From Diplosphaera chodatii (taxonomy: Eukaryota; Chlorophyta; Trebouxiophyceae; Prasiolales; Stichococcaceae), in the NCBI GenBank assembly GCA_032358165.1, contig JAALGY010000061.1:124001-188000 (forward strand): a stretch of DNA of 64,000 nt, written 5' to 3'. Both the position numbers and the translations under genes were made by a program. The notes beneath the pieces were generated by a model that worked only from the letters and a program-made list of their open reading frames with translations, was not told where the DNA came from and made no database searches. Each line of letters opens with the position of its first letter. Position 1 is the first letter of the stretch. Shown piece after piece: positions 33,833 to 45,293 of the stretch.

Positions 33833-34626
33833 GGCCGCTCGGCTGGGTGTGCACACAAATACGTCACAGGCGTTGCACCGGTGCCAAGGACTTGATCGTT
33901 GGGCCCGCCTACTGCAACTTCTTGCTGTGCTGTGCTATCCTGTACTAGCTGCTTGTCACGATCAGCCAGCCAGCTTGGCGCGTTCGACTTGGGAGTTCGA
34001 AGTTCAGCACGGTCTTCATGCTGAGTCACATCCCACACCAAGAAGTGTCATGAACTGGCTGCATGGATCGCACGGTGTCTCATTTGTAGACAGCTCCTAC
34101 AAAGCGGACCGAGATCACATCAGAAAGTAAGAGAGGACGACATTTCTGCAGATTCCACCGAGGGCAAGTGCAGGGAAGCCACACAAGTTCGACATGCTCG
34201 CAGCAGCGCATACGCTACCTTAGCATCCGCCCTGTCATGTATGCAGCAATCGCCTCACAAGGTGCACGATATCACGCATTTCACGGCAATCCATGCGATA
34301 TTGCATCCGTGCACCTTGTCTGACGAACCTGACCTGATTCCGAGACCCTCTCTCCTGGCAGGCCCTCTACCCCTTGTTGGCATCAACTGATCAGCGCGTG
34401 CAGCGCTTGAGCAATGCTGTTTGTCACCGCTCACACGCACTGTAAGCAGCGTATGCTCATATCCTTGATGTTTGCGTTGACCCCAGGGCGATTGCTGCTG
34501 GATCTGCGCTGCGTGGGAGCATCTACTGTGGTGCGGCAGCGGAAAGCATCATTGCTCCAGCCATCCTCGGGTTGCTTGTCAAGATCAAGGCACAGGAAGT
34601 GCACAACGACAGGCACAGCCAGCAGC
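33833..34626. promoter_or_regulatory. Divergent spacer between TauE-type and ITPase genes
   Basis: A 794 bp region contains both 5' ends. It has relatively AT-rich patches and the inverted repeat listed separately. The ITPase frame is open upstream to 34414, so an N-terminal extension (for example organelle targeting) is possible. Confidence 0.45.
34257..34319. repeat. Imperfect inverted repeat in divergent promoter
   Basis: Perfect 11 bp arms ACAAGGTGCAC (34257-34267) and GTGCACCTTGT (34309-34319). Inside them is a second, weaker pairing (GATATCACGCAT against ATGCGATATTG). It could fold as a 63 nt hairpin or be a paired factor-binding site. Confidence 0.8.
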
Positions 34627-36157
34627 ATGGCGAGTAGTGGCGCAGCCACGGCTGTGACTGTACCCACAACGATCTGCTTCGCCACCGGCAACGCCAACAA
34701 ATTGAGAGAGGTGATCAATGCGGCGGCGTGCTTGCGTGTGTGCGTGACCCAGCATCTGACGAGGACCAATACCGCCGATCCAGTGCTCCAGGCTGATCCA
34801 TCAGAACGTCCTTGAGCAGGTGACAGCGATCCTGGCAGCGGGGCACCATCTGCCGTTCGAAGTGAAGGGCGTCAGTGTTGATCTGCCAGAACTGCAGGCG
34901 CGTTGTACATTATAGTCCGCACTGTCAATTCACAGATGCTCAGTTGTCACAATGGCATCACGAGGGAAGTGCGAATCGCCAACGTTTGGGTGCATTTGGT
35001 CAACAGGGGGAGCCTGAGGACATAGCACGGGAAAAGTGCCGGATAGCAGCGCGGCAGCTGGGGGGCGCGGTCATGGTCGAGGTGAGCAGCATGTGGCCAT
35101 TACAGCCTGCGCAGCGTGTTGTGCGTGCCTGAGTGACGCCTGTCTCATGCACTTCGCGAGGAGGCGCCACGCACCCTTTGATCTGCGTGACCCGGCACTG
35201 CAGGACACATGTCTCTGCTTCAACGCAATGAAGGGCCTTCCAGGCAAGCACGGGCAGCATTACCCGTCTCACCTTCTAGCGTATATTTGGCACCATCATG
35301 ACTGACGCATGTACAGAAGAGCATGTCCCATATCTTCTTGAGACCTAGCCAGCCTTGGCATGCTGAGTGCGCTGTTGTGCCCAGGACAGGACCATACATC
35401 AAGTGGTTCCTGAAGAAGCTCGGGCACGAGGGCTTGAACGACATGCTGGTCGGCTTCGAGGACAAGTCCGGCTATGCGCAGTGCACCTTTGCCTACACCT
35501 CGGGTGCCCGCAGACACATTGCACGCGTGCTGCATGCATGCCTGCTGCAGGCCGATTCAACGCCGCCAGACAATGCTGTCAAGTGCGACGCGGATGCAGC
35601 AAACACATTGGTTCATAAGCTGAGCATCAGTGCACATTGTCGTACTTGCAGATGAGCAGCCTCACCCAATTTGATGTGGTTTCAACTGCGGCAAAGGGTG
35701 CCAGCCGGTTGCGGGAGCACTCATCGGCTGAGTTTCGCTGCAGGGCCGGACGAGGAGCCGCACCTGTTCGTGGGCCGCACCCAGGGGACTATTGTGCGCC
35801 CGCGCAGCTGCCAGCTGGACACCTTCGGCTGGGACCCCATCTTCCTGCCGGATGGCTACGAGCAGACCTTCGCCGAGATGGGGAAGGAGCAGAAGAACAC
35901 CATCAGCCACAGGTGGCGCCGCTTCTGTGTTGTGTTCTGCATTGTTCCATTGACTTCCTCCCAGCTTCAGCCTGGGTTCAGAGGGTTGAATGTTGATGGC
36001 TGGATGTGGCAGCGGTGCTGTGTGTTGTTCACATGACATTTGGGTTGCAGGATGCGGCTGAATTCTTGTCGCCCTGGGTCGTAGGTACCGCGCACTCAGC
36101 CAGCTCCGGACCTTCCTGCTAGGACATGTGAGCGGCGAATGGAAGGAGTGGCACTGA
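34627..36157 (+). CDS. ITPA: Inosine triphosphate pyrophosphatase (HAM1/ITPA family)
   Basis: Seven exons close in phase: 34627-34710, 34820-34897, 35007-35081, 35204-35243, 35390-35503, 35744-35912 and 36085-36157, giving 210 residues, the usual family length. It removes non-canonical ITP, XTP and dITP by hydrolysis to the monophosphate and pyrophosphate, keeping them out of DNA and RNA. Signatures: [12 protein letters not shown] at the start, [58 protein letters not shown], and KNTISHRYRAL near the end. The first Asp of the usual EDT motif is at an exon junction and is kept. Two introns start with GC (34898 and 35244). The upstream open frame could add about 71 residues, but the ATG at 34627 fits the family best. 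Confidence 0.95.
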
Positions 36158-36505
36158 CGGCTACTAGCATAGACCTGTTTGGTCTTAGAAATATCGTCAG
36201 CCGGCAGCAGGGCAACGTTCAAGAATATATGCTAATGCCGGCTGGGGAAAATATGGATTATTCACACGCTCAAGTAGATCAGCAGATTGCAGCGCACAAC
36301 GGTGGGCTGGTCAATAGCATGCAACAATGCAGCCGTCAGCCTTCCTCGGCATCCTACGGCACCTAAACAATCAAAACCACAACACAAGCACAGCAATGGC
36401 AAGCACATTAAACACGTCAGACAAACCACTCCACCACCCTCCCCAGATCAGTAGCACATGACTCATCAAGAGGCTGCAGGCAATTACATTTCAGAGTTCT
36501 GCGCC
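36158..36505. other. Convergent 3' region of ITPase and 2OG oxygenase genes
   Basis: 348 bp between two convergent stops; only 3' UTR is expected. A minus-strand TGTAA (36488-36484) lies 18 nt after the oxygenase stop, which is close for a polyadenylation signal. Confidence 0.5.
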
Positions 36506-39273
36506 TCAATCCCACTCCGGCTGCGGCGCATCGTAGAAGGAGTACAGCTCCGGCCGCGCGCCCTTGGTCACCTTGATCTTGGCGTGCCGGTCTGCGCAGA
36601 ACAGGGCAGCAGACTGAGCAACCATCTTGCGCACACGAAACCTGCTTGGGGCCCTCATGCCGGCTGACAGTGATGCTCCCTTGACAGGTCAGGCAGCATG
36701 ATCAGTGCGTGCTGGCATCAGGCACCACATGCTGGATGCTCATGGCAGGCTGAGATACGACCAGGTGGAGGCATGGCAAGGAAAAGTGCGCACAGCGGGC
36801 GAGGACGTAGTCGAGGGCCATGATGGGCGGCTTCTTGGGCGCCCCCCGGTCCCGGCACGTCGGCAGGCACTCCACCTGCGCGCGCGCAAAGGCTCATGCT
36901 CAGTGACGTGCCTGATGCGCGCAGTGAGGTTGGTGCCTTGTGTTCAGGGTGTCGCGAAATACATAATGGCCTTCGTGTGCACGCAGTGGCTGCAAACATG
37001 TCAGTGCCGGCTGCATCATGCTGCTGATGAGCGATGGACCCGCAGCTCGTGGTCGTGTGTACAACTGAAGACAATGCTGCACAGCAGGGGCGTGTGAACA
37101 GGAGAGGCGCGCTCACGATGGTGTCGTGCGAGGGGTGCACGAAGAAGGGCGTGGAGTAGCGGTGTGTCGGCTTGGTGGTGACCTGCAGCATTTAGGTTGC
37201 TGTGTGATGACAGATCTGTCCCAGAGATTTGATCCAGGCATCTGCCACACCAACTGCAGACGCACTGCCAAGCCCAGCATTGCTCAGCTTGAGCACAGAC
37301 TTGACAGCCTCATTGCCTAGCCTAAAGATGGCATCTGTAGGAACAACAGATGCTATGTGGAGCCTCACCACGCGGTGGAGTGTGGAGCGGAACTTGCCGT
37401 TGGACCACAGCTGGAACATGTCGCCCAGGTTCACCACGAAGCAGTCGGGGCGCACCGGCACCTCCAGCCACTTGCCTGCACGGGGTGAACACGGCACCTA
37501 CATGCTGGGTGGTGTTTCACAGAACCAGGACCAAATCAACCCCCTGTGCCAGGGATAAGACAGGGCAACCATTGTCAGTATGCTCACCCTGGTAGTAGAC
37601 TTGGAGGCCCGGGTTGAGGTCGGTCTTCAGGATGGTCATGATGCCTGCACCACAGCATGAGGCGCAGGTTTAGCAGCTGCACATGGCTGTCCAGGCATCC
37701 ATGGCACGGGCAGCTGCAGCTTGACCAGCAGCACCCTAGTCCCCTGCATGGCAACAGTGTGGCAGCGTCTGCGTGATGCACATGGCAGCAGGGAAATGGT
37801 GCTCACCGAAGTCGGTGTGCGCGCCAGCGCCAAACATCTGGCCGGGGCTGCTGACGCCCGGGGTGTAATGGATCGGTGTGAGCGTGCCCATGCCGTCCGC
37901 AAACTTGTCAGCGAAGAAGTCCGCCGGCAGGTCCAGCGCCAGCGCCATCAGCCGCAGCAACCTGTGCACACCAAACAAGTGTGTTCAGCACATAACAGGG
38001 GAGAGTCCGGCTGCCCCAAACTGCTGCAGCAAACTCGTGGTGACCGCCTACTGCTCAATCCGGGTCAGATGCCCTGGGGTACAGCTTGAAGCGGCATCAG
38101 CAGAATGCTATGTGAGTTGCATGGGCAGCCGGAGCTTACAAGCCATTGAGCAGTGCGCCGCCGGGTGAGGCCAACCTGTCGCGCACGCCGACGAGCGCCG
38201 CGCGGTACGCCGTGAAGGCGGGCCGGAACAGCGGCGCGTCGCCGGCGTCCGGCCACACGTTGGGCGCGTGGAACGGCAGCTCGGCCGCCTGGCTGCCCGG
38301 CTCTGCCTCGCTCACTGCGCAGTGCGGATCGAACATTGGCTCAGGTGACGGATTGATGGCTGCGAACTGAGGGAGACACGGGACCACCAACTGTGCTGCA
38401 CTGCTGCACATCTAAGCGTGCCCATGCTGCGGCAGCGCTCTCCGTGAGGGGGCACAGAGAGAGAGTTTCCGAGGGAGCAGCCGCTGCAGGGTGGCCCAAC
38501 GGCGCCGATTAACTCACCAGCCAGCGCGAAGCGCTCCATTGTGGTTTTGAGCGTCTCGCCGACCACGTCCGCCGCCGAGGCGTCGTCCGCCTTGAGCCGG
38601 CAGTCGTTCAGGTCCAGCGTCTGATAGCCCTGGCCGTCCACACCCTGTATGGTATATGTAGTTGTACACGGTAAGGGGCAGGCGTGCTGAAGCAGCTGAT
38701 CGTTGCGGATCGTTGCTGAGCATGGTGCAGTCAGGGCATGCAGGCAGCCGCGGCTGGGGAGGTGGTCTGACAGGAATTGCAACCTTGAGCATCTTCTTCT
38801 CCTGCGGCAGCGCAAAGAACTGCTCGCTGGCCTTGAAGTGCGCGTCGATCACCTCGTCTGGCACGCCGTGCCTGCAGCGAACACACAGTGTAGTGAGGCC
38901 CTGGCCAGGCTGCGCCATGCACATGCCTGCCCTCGGACTTGCTGCAGTTGGATGCATATGACCGGAACAACATGCTTCTAAACACTTCACAGGGCTGCAA
39001 ACAGGGGCTGGTGACAACGCTGCCGCTCCACAAGTCAGCTGCACCTATGTTGTTTCGGCCTAGGTCACGTGGCAAAGCTGTGGGCAGGCCAGTGTGGCTG
39101 TAGGCGTGCGGTGCGTACCCTGCCAGGTAGTAGAAGCCGTGATTGATGCAGGCGTCCTTCAGCGTGGCTGCCGCCTCCTGCTCAGGAGCGCTCAGGTCCA
39201 CAACGGGCAGGTGCATCTGTCCCTGCACATCCGCCGTCTTGAAGTCTGCCGTGGCTGCCGCGCCGCGCCCCAT
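36506..39273 (-). CDS. 2-oxoglutarate/Fe(II)-dependent oxygenase
   Basis: Ten exons close in phase: 39273-39119, 38871-38784, 38644-38518, 38314-38176, 37961-37807, 37644-37588, 37475-37369, 37182-37117, 36875-36794 and 36591-36506, giving 353 residues. The fold is that of the isopenicillin-N-synthase-like plant oxygenases: an N-terminal DIOX_N part (LPVVDLSAPEQ ... ACINHGFYYLAGHGVPDEVI), then the iron site His218-x-Asp220 (GAHTDFG) and His274 (STLHRV). The 2-oxoglutarate-binding Arg284-x-Ser286 sits in HRYSTPFF. All four key residues are present, so it should be active. The substrate cannot be deduced. The frame is open upstream of the chosen ATG (MTSCVKFSY...), so a slightly longer form is possible. 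Confidence 0.93.
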
Positions 39274-39541
39274 TGCTGCTGTAGATGAAGCGCTAGAGAT
39301 GCTATAAGAGAATTTTACACAAGATGTCAAACGCTAGATGATGCAGTACTCTATTGCGCTGGTCGAGGACGTGCGTGTTCAGATGGCGATATGTGCCAGC
39401 TGAGCGCAAATGCAGAACGTGTGCACTTGTATGTGTGTCTGAAGGGTGCAATGAGAGGTTTGCAGCGAATGAGGTGTGTTCTGCTGGCCAGCGCGGGTGA
39501 TCACTCATGGACCGGCAGGCCAAGGGGCGGAACCAGGCCAT

Positions 39542-39546
39542 TTACA
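39542..39546 (-). terminator. TGTAA polyadenylation signal of TRAPPC5
   Basis: Minus-strand TGTAA about 208 nt after the TRAPPC5 stop. Confidence 0.45.
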
Positions 39547-39617
39547 TGATTTAGTAACTTGCCCACGGCGAGGCACAAAGGGGCGCCCTCGGTCGTGCGA
39601 GGGCCATGGGCCTATTC

Positions 39618-39751
39618 ATGCCCACTGCAGGTCTGCAGCTCCTCGGTGTGCCTGCTACCGCGTTCCCAACAATACCTCCACTATGCCCGCCCACTGCAGG
39701 TCGGCAGCTCCCGCTGTGCCGTCTATCGCCGTCCCAACAATGCCACTGCCC
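39618..39751. repeat. Diverged tandem duplication of about 67 bp
   Basis: Units 39618-39682 and 39683-39751 share CCCACTGCAGGTC, GCAGCTCC, and CCCAACAAT in the same order. They lie in the presumed 3' UTR of TRAPPC5. Confidence 0.75.
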
Positions 39752-39753
39752 CA

Positions 39754-41361
39754 CTAGGCGGGCGGCAGCCGCCCCTCCCGCGCCATGACGCCGGCCTCGA
39801 ACTTCATGAGGATGGTAATCTTTGGCCGCGCCTGCCCCTCCACCGGCACATAGTGCGCCGTCACCCTGTACCAAAGCACCCCGCAATCTCGAATACACCT
39901 CGCTTTGTACCCCTGGTGCAGCTAAGCTCGATTTGCCCGGCGTGCACACGTAAACAGTCGCATCCTTCTGTTTGATGTGCAACCGAATGCATGCACCGCA
40001 GGGGCAGGTGCACACATGTGAACAGGTGCGCTGGTGTCGGCTGCGCATAGCGCTCGGGACGAAGAGCAAGCCAGGGTTTGGCCACGCACCTTGCCGGGAA
40101 GCCGGCGTTGTCGAGCGCGCCCTTCACGATGCCCGCCACGAAGGCGGCGCAGTTGAGGCCCCCCATGTCCTTGGGCACGCTGACGTACTTGTTGACCATG
40201 AGGTCCACGTCGCTGATCATGTACTCGTCCTCCGCCTGCAGTGGCGGAGGAAAGCCCGAGTCAGAAGCAGGATGCACAATTGAGATGAGGGCGCGCTCAC
40301 GTGCTGAGCCACCAGCAGGTGCGCGTCGCTGATCATGCACTCGTCCTCCGCCTGGAGTGACGCAGGGGTCTCAGACATGGCGGGACACACACCAGGGTTG
40401 AGGGGCTGCCCAGCCGCACCATGCTCTGCTGCGCATGTAGGCTGATGTCACGAAACATGCAGTCCGTTTGTGGCACGTCACAGGCATGGCATGCCATGGG
40501 CAGGCAGCACATGATGGGCATGCCAAGCATAGCGTGCAACCGAGGCTCCCTGTCCGGCCAGAAGCGGCGCGCCCGCAGCCAAGACCCACCGTGTTGGACT
40601 GCTCCAGGTCGCGGGCGGCGCGGCCGAAGAGGTAGCGCCACAGCGGGCCGTGCACGAAGCGCAGCGCGTCCAGCAGCCGCGTGTCCCGCCGCCGCCCGCG
40701 CTCCGTCCCGCCCAGCGCCTCCAGCAGCCGGAAGCCCACCCCGTAGCCCCCGTCCTCCAGCCTGTACTCACATCGGTGCACTTTTACGAGACGGTGAAAT
40801 TGTCCGAGAAGATATAAACCTGAATACTACAGGGAGCCTGCCGCACGATGGTGCCTGCACCAGCATGCCCGTGCGAAGGGCCTGCTCCTGCTGCCGTGCA
40901 GACACGCCGATGTGCTGACGCAAGGCAGCGCTGTGCGTAGCTGGGGAACAGGCCGTGCGGTGGGGGGCGCACCGGCGCTCCAGCTCGCCGATGTTGGACA
41001 CCTGCGACTGGCTGTACTGCACGAACTCGCTGAACAGGAAGGCGAAGCTGGCCAGCGCCACCTGCAGGCGCACAGAGCTAGGAGTGTTGTTCGCAGTACG
41101 TAGTGTATGTTGCTTCAGCACAAACACACTCGCATCGTCGAAGCAGGACTGCTGCGTGTGCAGCTGCAGCGTCGCTTACAGACAACCCTGGGTGCAGGTT
41201 CGGTGCCGTGGCTTACGGTAAGCTTGCAGTGCATGGTGTCGGACACTCGCCTCTGATCTGCCTTTGGTGCCGCCCAGCAGCGGCCGGTCCACCGGCTTGC
41301 TCTGGAACAGGGCGGACGCCTTCATGTTCATCGCGCCGCCGCTGGGCCGCGCCCCGGCCAC
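39754..41361 (-). CDS. TRAPPC5: TRAPP complex subunit 5 (Trs31-like)
   Basis: Exons: first exon 41361 to about 41263, then 41061-40973, 40761-40590, 40235-40090 and 39865-39754, all later ones in phase. It is a core subunit of the TRAPP tether, which activates Rab GTPases at the Golgi. Family landmarks in order: SALFQSKPVDRPL, VALASFAFLFSEFVQYSQSQ, ELERRLEDGGYGVGFRLLEA, RRRDTRLLDALRFVHGPLWR, then YVSVPKDMGGLNCAAFVAGI followed by VKGAL, and the ending TAHYVPVEGQARPKITILMK. An extra in-frame exon copy (40351-40301) lies in the intron before the YVSVPKDM exon. The end of exon 1 is unresolved: no GT donor in the needed phase follows LLGGTK. Either a tiny exon, a non-standard donor or a sequence error is involved. 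Confidence 0.92.
40301..40351 (-). repeat. Duplicated partial exon of TRAPPC5
   Basis: This 51 bp piece encodes AEDECMISDAHLLVAQH between CAG and GTGAGC. It parallels AEDEYMISDVDLMVNKY, the start of the true exon (40235-40185). It is framed by good splice signals and is a multiple of three, so inclusion would insert 17 residues in frame. Confidence 0.8.
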
Positions 41362-42071
41362 GGAAAGCTAGTGGCCCGCGAGGCCGAGGCGTTGCGCCGC
41401 TGGCCTCGGCTGCACACGCTGCTGCTGCCGGCAACCCCCCCGCAACCTGATCGCCGCAGATGCTGACGGCCGTCCACAGCAGATGAGCTGGCGGGTGCGA
41501 TGAGCCGCAGGCAGGGGAGCAGCTTGACGAGGCGCTCAGCGATGCAGGATAGTTATAGAGCAGGCAGGACCCTGCTGCGCAAGCGTTGCTGCACCCCAAG
41601 CATGTGCCGAACTATGCCACTAGTGAGCGGCACTGGCCAGCAGCCCTGATTTGATATCAGTGACACCTTGGGTTAGGAATGGGGCTATAAAGACCCTGTT
41701 TTGTTGGTCTAGCACGAGTGTAGATGTGCAGCGTCAGGGATGTGCTGTTGGTGCACGGGCCAGGAAATTTGATCTGCAAGACAACCGATGTCTCTGTGAG
41801 AGCCAATCACAGGCTATGCTGATAACAGCCAAGCTGTTCTGTTTGCTTGTTCTCGAAGCAATGACGGTGTCGATTGCGAGGACTGCGGGCTGTTGCTTGT
41901 TCTGCGCCCTGCTTCAGCATCAGCATCCGCAACATGCAAAGGTTACTAACCGCGAGTCCTGCAATGCTCTCCAGTGGCAGCTTGCATCCATGGCTTGAAT
42001 GACCGAATCTTCGATATCGTTCGCCTGTTTGATCAGCGGCACAACGCGCTGAACAGTGATTCACTGCATCG
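41362..42071. promoter_or_regulatory. Divergent spacer between TRAPPC5 and TPR genes
   Basis: 710 bp holding both 5' ends. No coding family or specific element was recognised. Confidence 0.45.
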
Positions 42072-44895
42072 ATGGCCATGAGCCACGTCTGCTCAGCACA
42101 TGCCAGTTGCGGCAATCACATTCACTGCGGTGCTGCCAGCTGCACGCCACTCCATTTCGCAGCGCGGCCGGTGAGACGTCCTTTCAGCGATGCCAGACGC
42201 TGCAGAGCACGCGCCAGTGGCGATCGGCATCAGCCTGCACAGTCATGTCCCTCCGCATGCCCGGTGTTGGAGCAACATGTTGACGCACTCAGAGCAGCCA
42301 TCAGCCGGAGAGCGACCCTGCTGGCAGGCCTTTCCGCCGTCCTGAGCGTCACGCTCGATCCAGCAGCTGCGCCTGCAGCTGCAGCAGGAGTGCCGCCGGG
42401 CGATGGCGAAGTCGCAGATCTTGAGGTGCCGAGCGCTCTGAAATATGCATTGCCTGCTGTGCCCTGCGGAGCTCCTCTGCGTGGTCTTGTGGTGACTGAA
42501 CTGTCCACTGCACTAGCGGACCTGCGGCATGTATGAATCTCCGAGTTCACATCGGCATGGGACATCGCCTATATTCAATGCAGGACCGGGCGGCGCTGTC
42601 ATACGCCAACCGTGAGTTTGGCGACGCGGTCCAAACCCTGAACGAGCTGGTGCAGCGGCAGTCCGACAACCCGCGGTGGTACGAGATGCGGGCGCAGGTG
42701 AACCCCAAGCTGCTCACCAGTCACAGGCGTCAGTGCCCTGCTTACCTCTGCACCGCTGCTGGCTCACAGCACAGTAGCTCGCGCAACTTGTGCCATCCTA
42801 AGCAAGCGTCGGGTGCGACACATACTGTGTCAACTGCAGGTACTAGTGGATGGCAAAGAGTTCAGGTCAGCCATCAAGGACTTTGATCGCGCCCTGCAGC
42901 TGTACCCAGGTGCCCAGGCCTGGTATATGTGACAATCGTATGCATGCATTGGCATGCTTCTAGCCTGCCAATCTGTGCAGAATGCTGCATTGCCTTTGCC
43001 CCGTAAATGTGCCTTGCCTCCCGCTCATCATGACAGTCAGCAGGCAGCCGCTGTCATTCGGCCGTCCAGCAAGTCAAACTCCTGCCGCGCTGCAGGCGGC
43101 ACCATTGACGAGGCGCGGCTGCTGGCGGGCCGGGCGCTCGCCTGGGAGGGCATCTACGAGTGGGACGCGGCGCTGCGGGACTACAACAGGTGCGGATCTT
43201 GTGCGACCGGCCTGCTCTGTTGGTTTGCAGGAGTGAGCAGCATGGTGCTGCAGCGATCGCCTTCCTCCCCTTCTCCGCAGCACCCCAGCAAGCACAGGCG
43301 CAGGATCCACCGACCCTGCGGAAGCTTGCTGTAGAGCAAAGGGCTTGGTGTGCAGTCATCATCCTGTCAGCGAAGAGCGCGTGTGGCTATGGCTTCTGAT
43401 TCGCTAGGGCGCTCGACATGGCGGCGGCGGTGGACAAGCGGCCCGACCCCTTCGTGCTCAACAGCCGCGGCAACGTGCGCGCCTCCCTCGGCGACAGGGC
43501 GGGTGCGCCTCCCCCAAGCGTTCTGCAGTACGCAGACGGCGCCGCTCGGCAGCAACCATCTGGGCCCGCCACCGTGGCGCGGGGAGATGCCTGTGGCAGC
43601 ATGTGGGGGCGGGCAGGCAGGGTGCATGCCGTGAGCAGGCGTCAGCACACCCTCATCCCGTGGACCCAGCTGCCCGGGCGTCGGCGCAGGGGCGCGGGAC
43701 GACTACCTGGCGGCGCGCGACGGCTTCCAGCGGGCGCGCGGCTTCCGCGGGCGGGGCGGCGGCACCACGCAGCGCCTCGACGGTGCGACGTTGCGATGCA
43801 AAGGATTGGAGCTTCATATGAAGTTCTTCCGCTGATGCTGCCTCGAGCAGGAAACAGTCCAACAAGGTTTCAGGACCAGATGCTGCTCGTAGGCGCACTG
43901 CAGCATTTGCAGCGCCATGTGCAGCAATTGCACTCGCAGACACCTGCCGTTTGCTCTACAGCAAGAATGTAGTCCCGAGGACTCGAGTCCGCCCGTGTGT
44001 CCCGGCAGGCGCGGTGTTCGCGGCGTCCAACGCGGCGCTGGCGCTGGCGCAGCTGGGCGACGAGGGGGGCGCGACGGCGGAGATGCAGCGCATCGCACGG
44101 CGGGCGCCGGGGTCGGCGGACATGCGCGCGGCGCTGGCGGCCCTGTACTGGAGCCAGGTACATGTTGGATGTTGCTTCAGGTCGTTCCCCCCGACCCTTA
44201 TATCTTGGGGTAGTTGCCAAGCTTGGCAAACATTTGGGCTGGCTCTGGTGGCCAGTAGTGGCCGGCGTGCGGCGAAGGTGCAGGCTGCATGGGCGCTCAT
44301 GCTGCTGCTTCATCCCTGCCCGCTGTTGCGGCCGACACCACTGCTGCGGGTGCAGCTATCTGCGGCAGGCTGCGGGGGCAAGCCCGGGGCTGCAGCCTGA
44401 CTGCGCGGTGCTGAGCGCTGCCTGCTCCAGCCCTGCTGTAACATGCCCGCTGGGATGTGCTTCCAGGGGCGGCAGCAGGATGCGGAGGCGCAGTGGGACA
44501 CCGCCTGCACCGCCATCACCGCGGGGTGCGCCAAGTACCAGGACCGGGACTGGCTGCTGCGCATCCGGCGGTGAGCGTCCTAATGCCCTGCATAACTGCA
44601 TGTGGCATGCCTGTTTAGCTTCTGCACATCGAGGCAACGTGCTCCATGGAAGGGTTTATATGCTCCGCCTGCCAGACCCCCATCTATTGAGGGGAAAGGT
44701 TCGCAGTGGAGGGCTATGGGCCATGCTTGTGACGCCTGCTGCGTGCTCTCCTTTCCAACCCACACTCCCATCAGACTAATTGAAAGGTTCATGTTTCAGA
44801 GGCCAACGCTCGGGTGCAGGTGGCCGCCGCGCATGGTGGAGCGCATGGCGGACTTTCTGGCGGTGCGGCAGGGCGCGGCGCCAGCAAATGCCTGA
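42072..44895 (+). CDS. TPR-repeat protein with thylakoid-lumen type targeting
   Basis: Nine exons: 42072 to about 42491 (or 42530), 42584-42697, 42840-42909, 43096-43189, 43408-43502, 43690-43782, 44009-44157, 44467-44570 and 44820-44895, about 404 residues. The N-terminus (about 1-110) is Arg/Ser/Ala-rich like a chloroplast transit peptide. It then has SRRATLLAGLSAVLSVTLDP followed by AAAPAAAA: a twin arginine, a hydrophobic core and an Ala-rich cleavage region, as in Tat-routed lumenal proteins. The mature part has TPR-like helices: SYANREFGDAVQTLNELVQR, FRSAIKDFDRALQLYP, YEWDAALRDYNRALDM, VFAASNAALALAQLGDEGGA. TPRs bind protein partners, probably for a photosynthetic complex (inferred). 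Exon 1 has two in-phase donors; 42491 avoids an unusually short intron. Confidence 0.85.
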
Positions 44896-45293
44896 CGCGG
44901 GTCTCCACATTCCCGTTTGCAGCCAGCGGGCGCCTGCCGGTCGGCGCGCGCTGTGCGCTGCCGGCTGTGAGTGGGGGTGCTGACAGCAGCGCAGCTGCCA
45001 GCGTGGCAACAAGTGAGCGTGCTGACAGGCCGGGCTCTGCAGATGAGGTGCAGTTTGGGTTATAGACAGGTCTGACACAATGACAGCGCTGGCAGGAGGA
45101 GATGCATGACGCAATCGGGGATGACCCCGAGAATCTAGATCCTATCGTGTGACATGGTGTTGTCGTTCAAACCGAGCACCCCTGGGGCGAGGGCTCTGCA
45201 CACAACACGATTGCGCTTGCAGTTCCGCAGAAGAGCCTCTGCTATCAGCAGACTATTCAATACAACCTGACAAACAAAAGCGAGCAGTCCAGC
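44896..45293. other. Intergenic between TPR gene and secreted-protein gene
   Basis: About 400 bp; 3' UTR of the TPR gene and promoter of the next plus-strand gene. Nothing else was recognised. Confidence 0.5.

Larger units (their letters stand above)
39274..39753. other. Intergenic, oxygenase promoter and TRAPPC5 3' UTR
   Basis: 480 bp between two minus-strand genes. It contains a tandem duplication (39618-39751) just behind the TRAPPC5 stop and a minus-strand TGTAA. The remainder should be the oxygenase promoter. Confidence 0.5.

Noticed and set aside
33833..33856. Upstream extension of the TauE-type protein starting at 33856
   Set aside because: The codon there is GTG; the first ATG in frame is at 33832.
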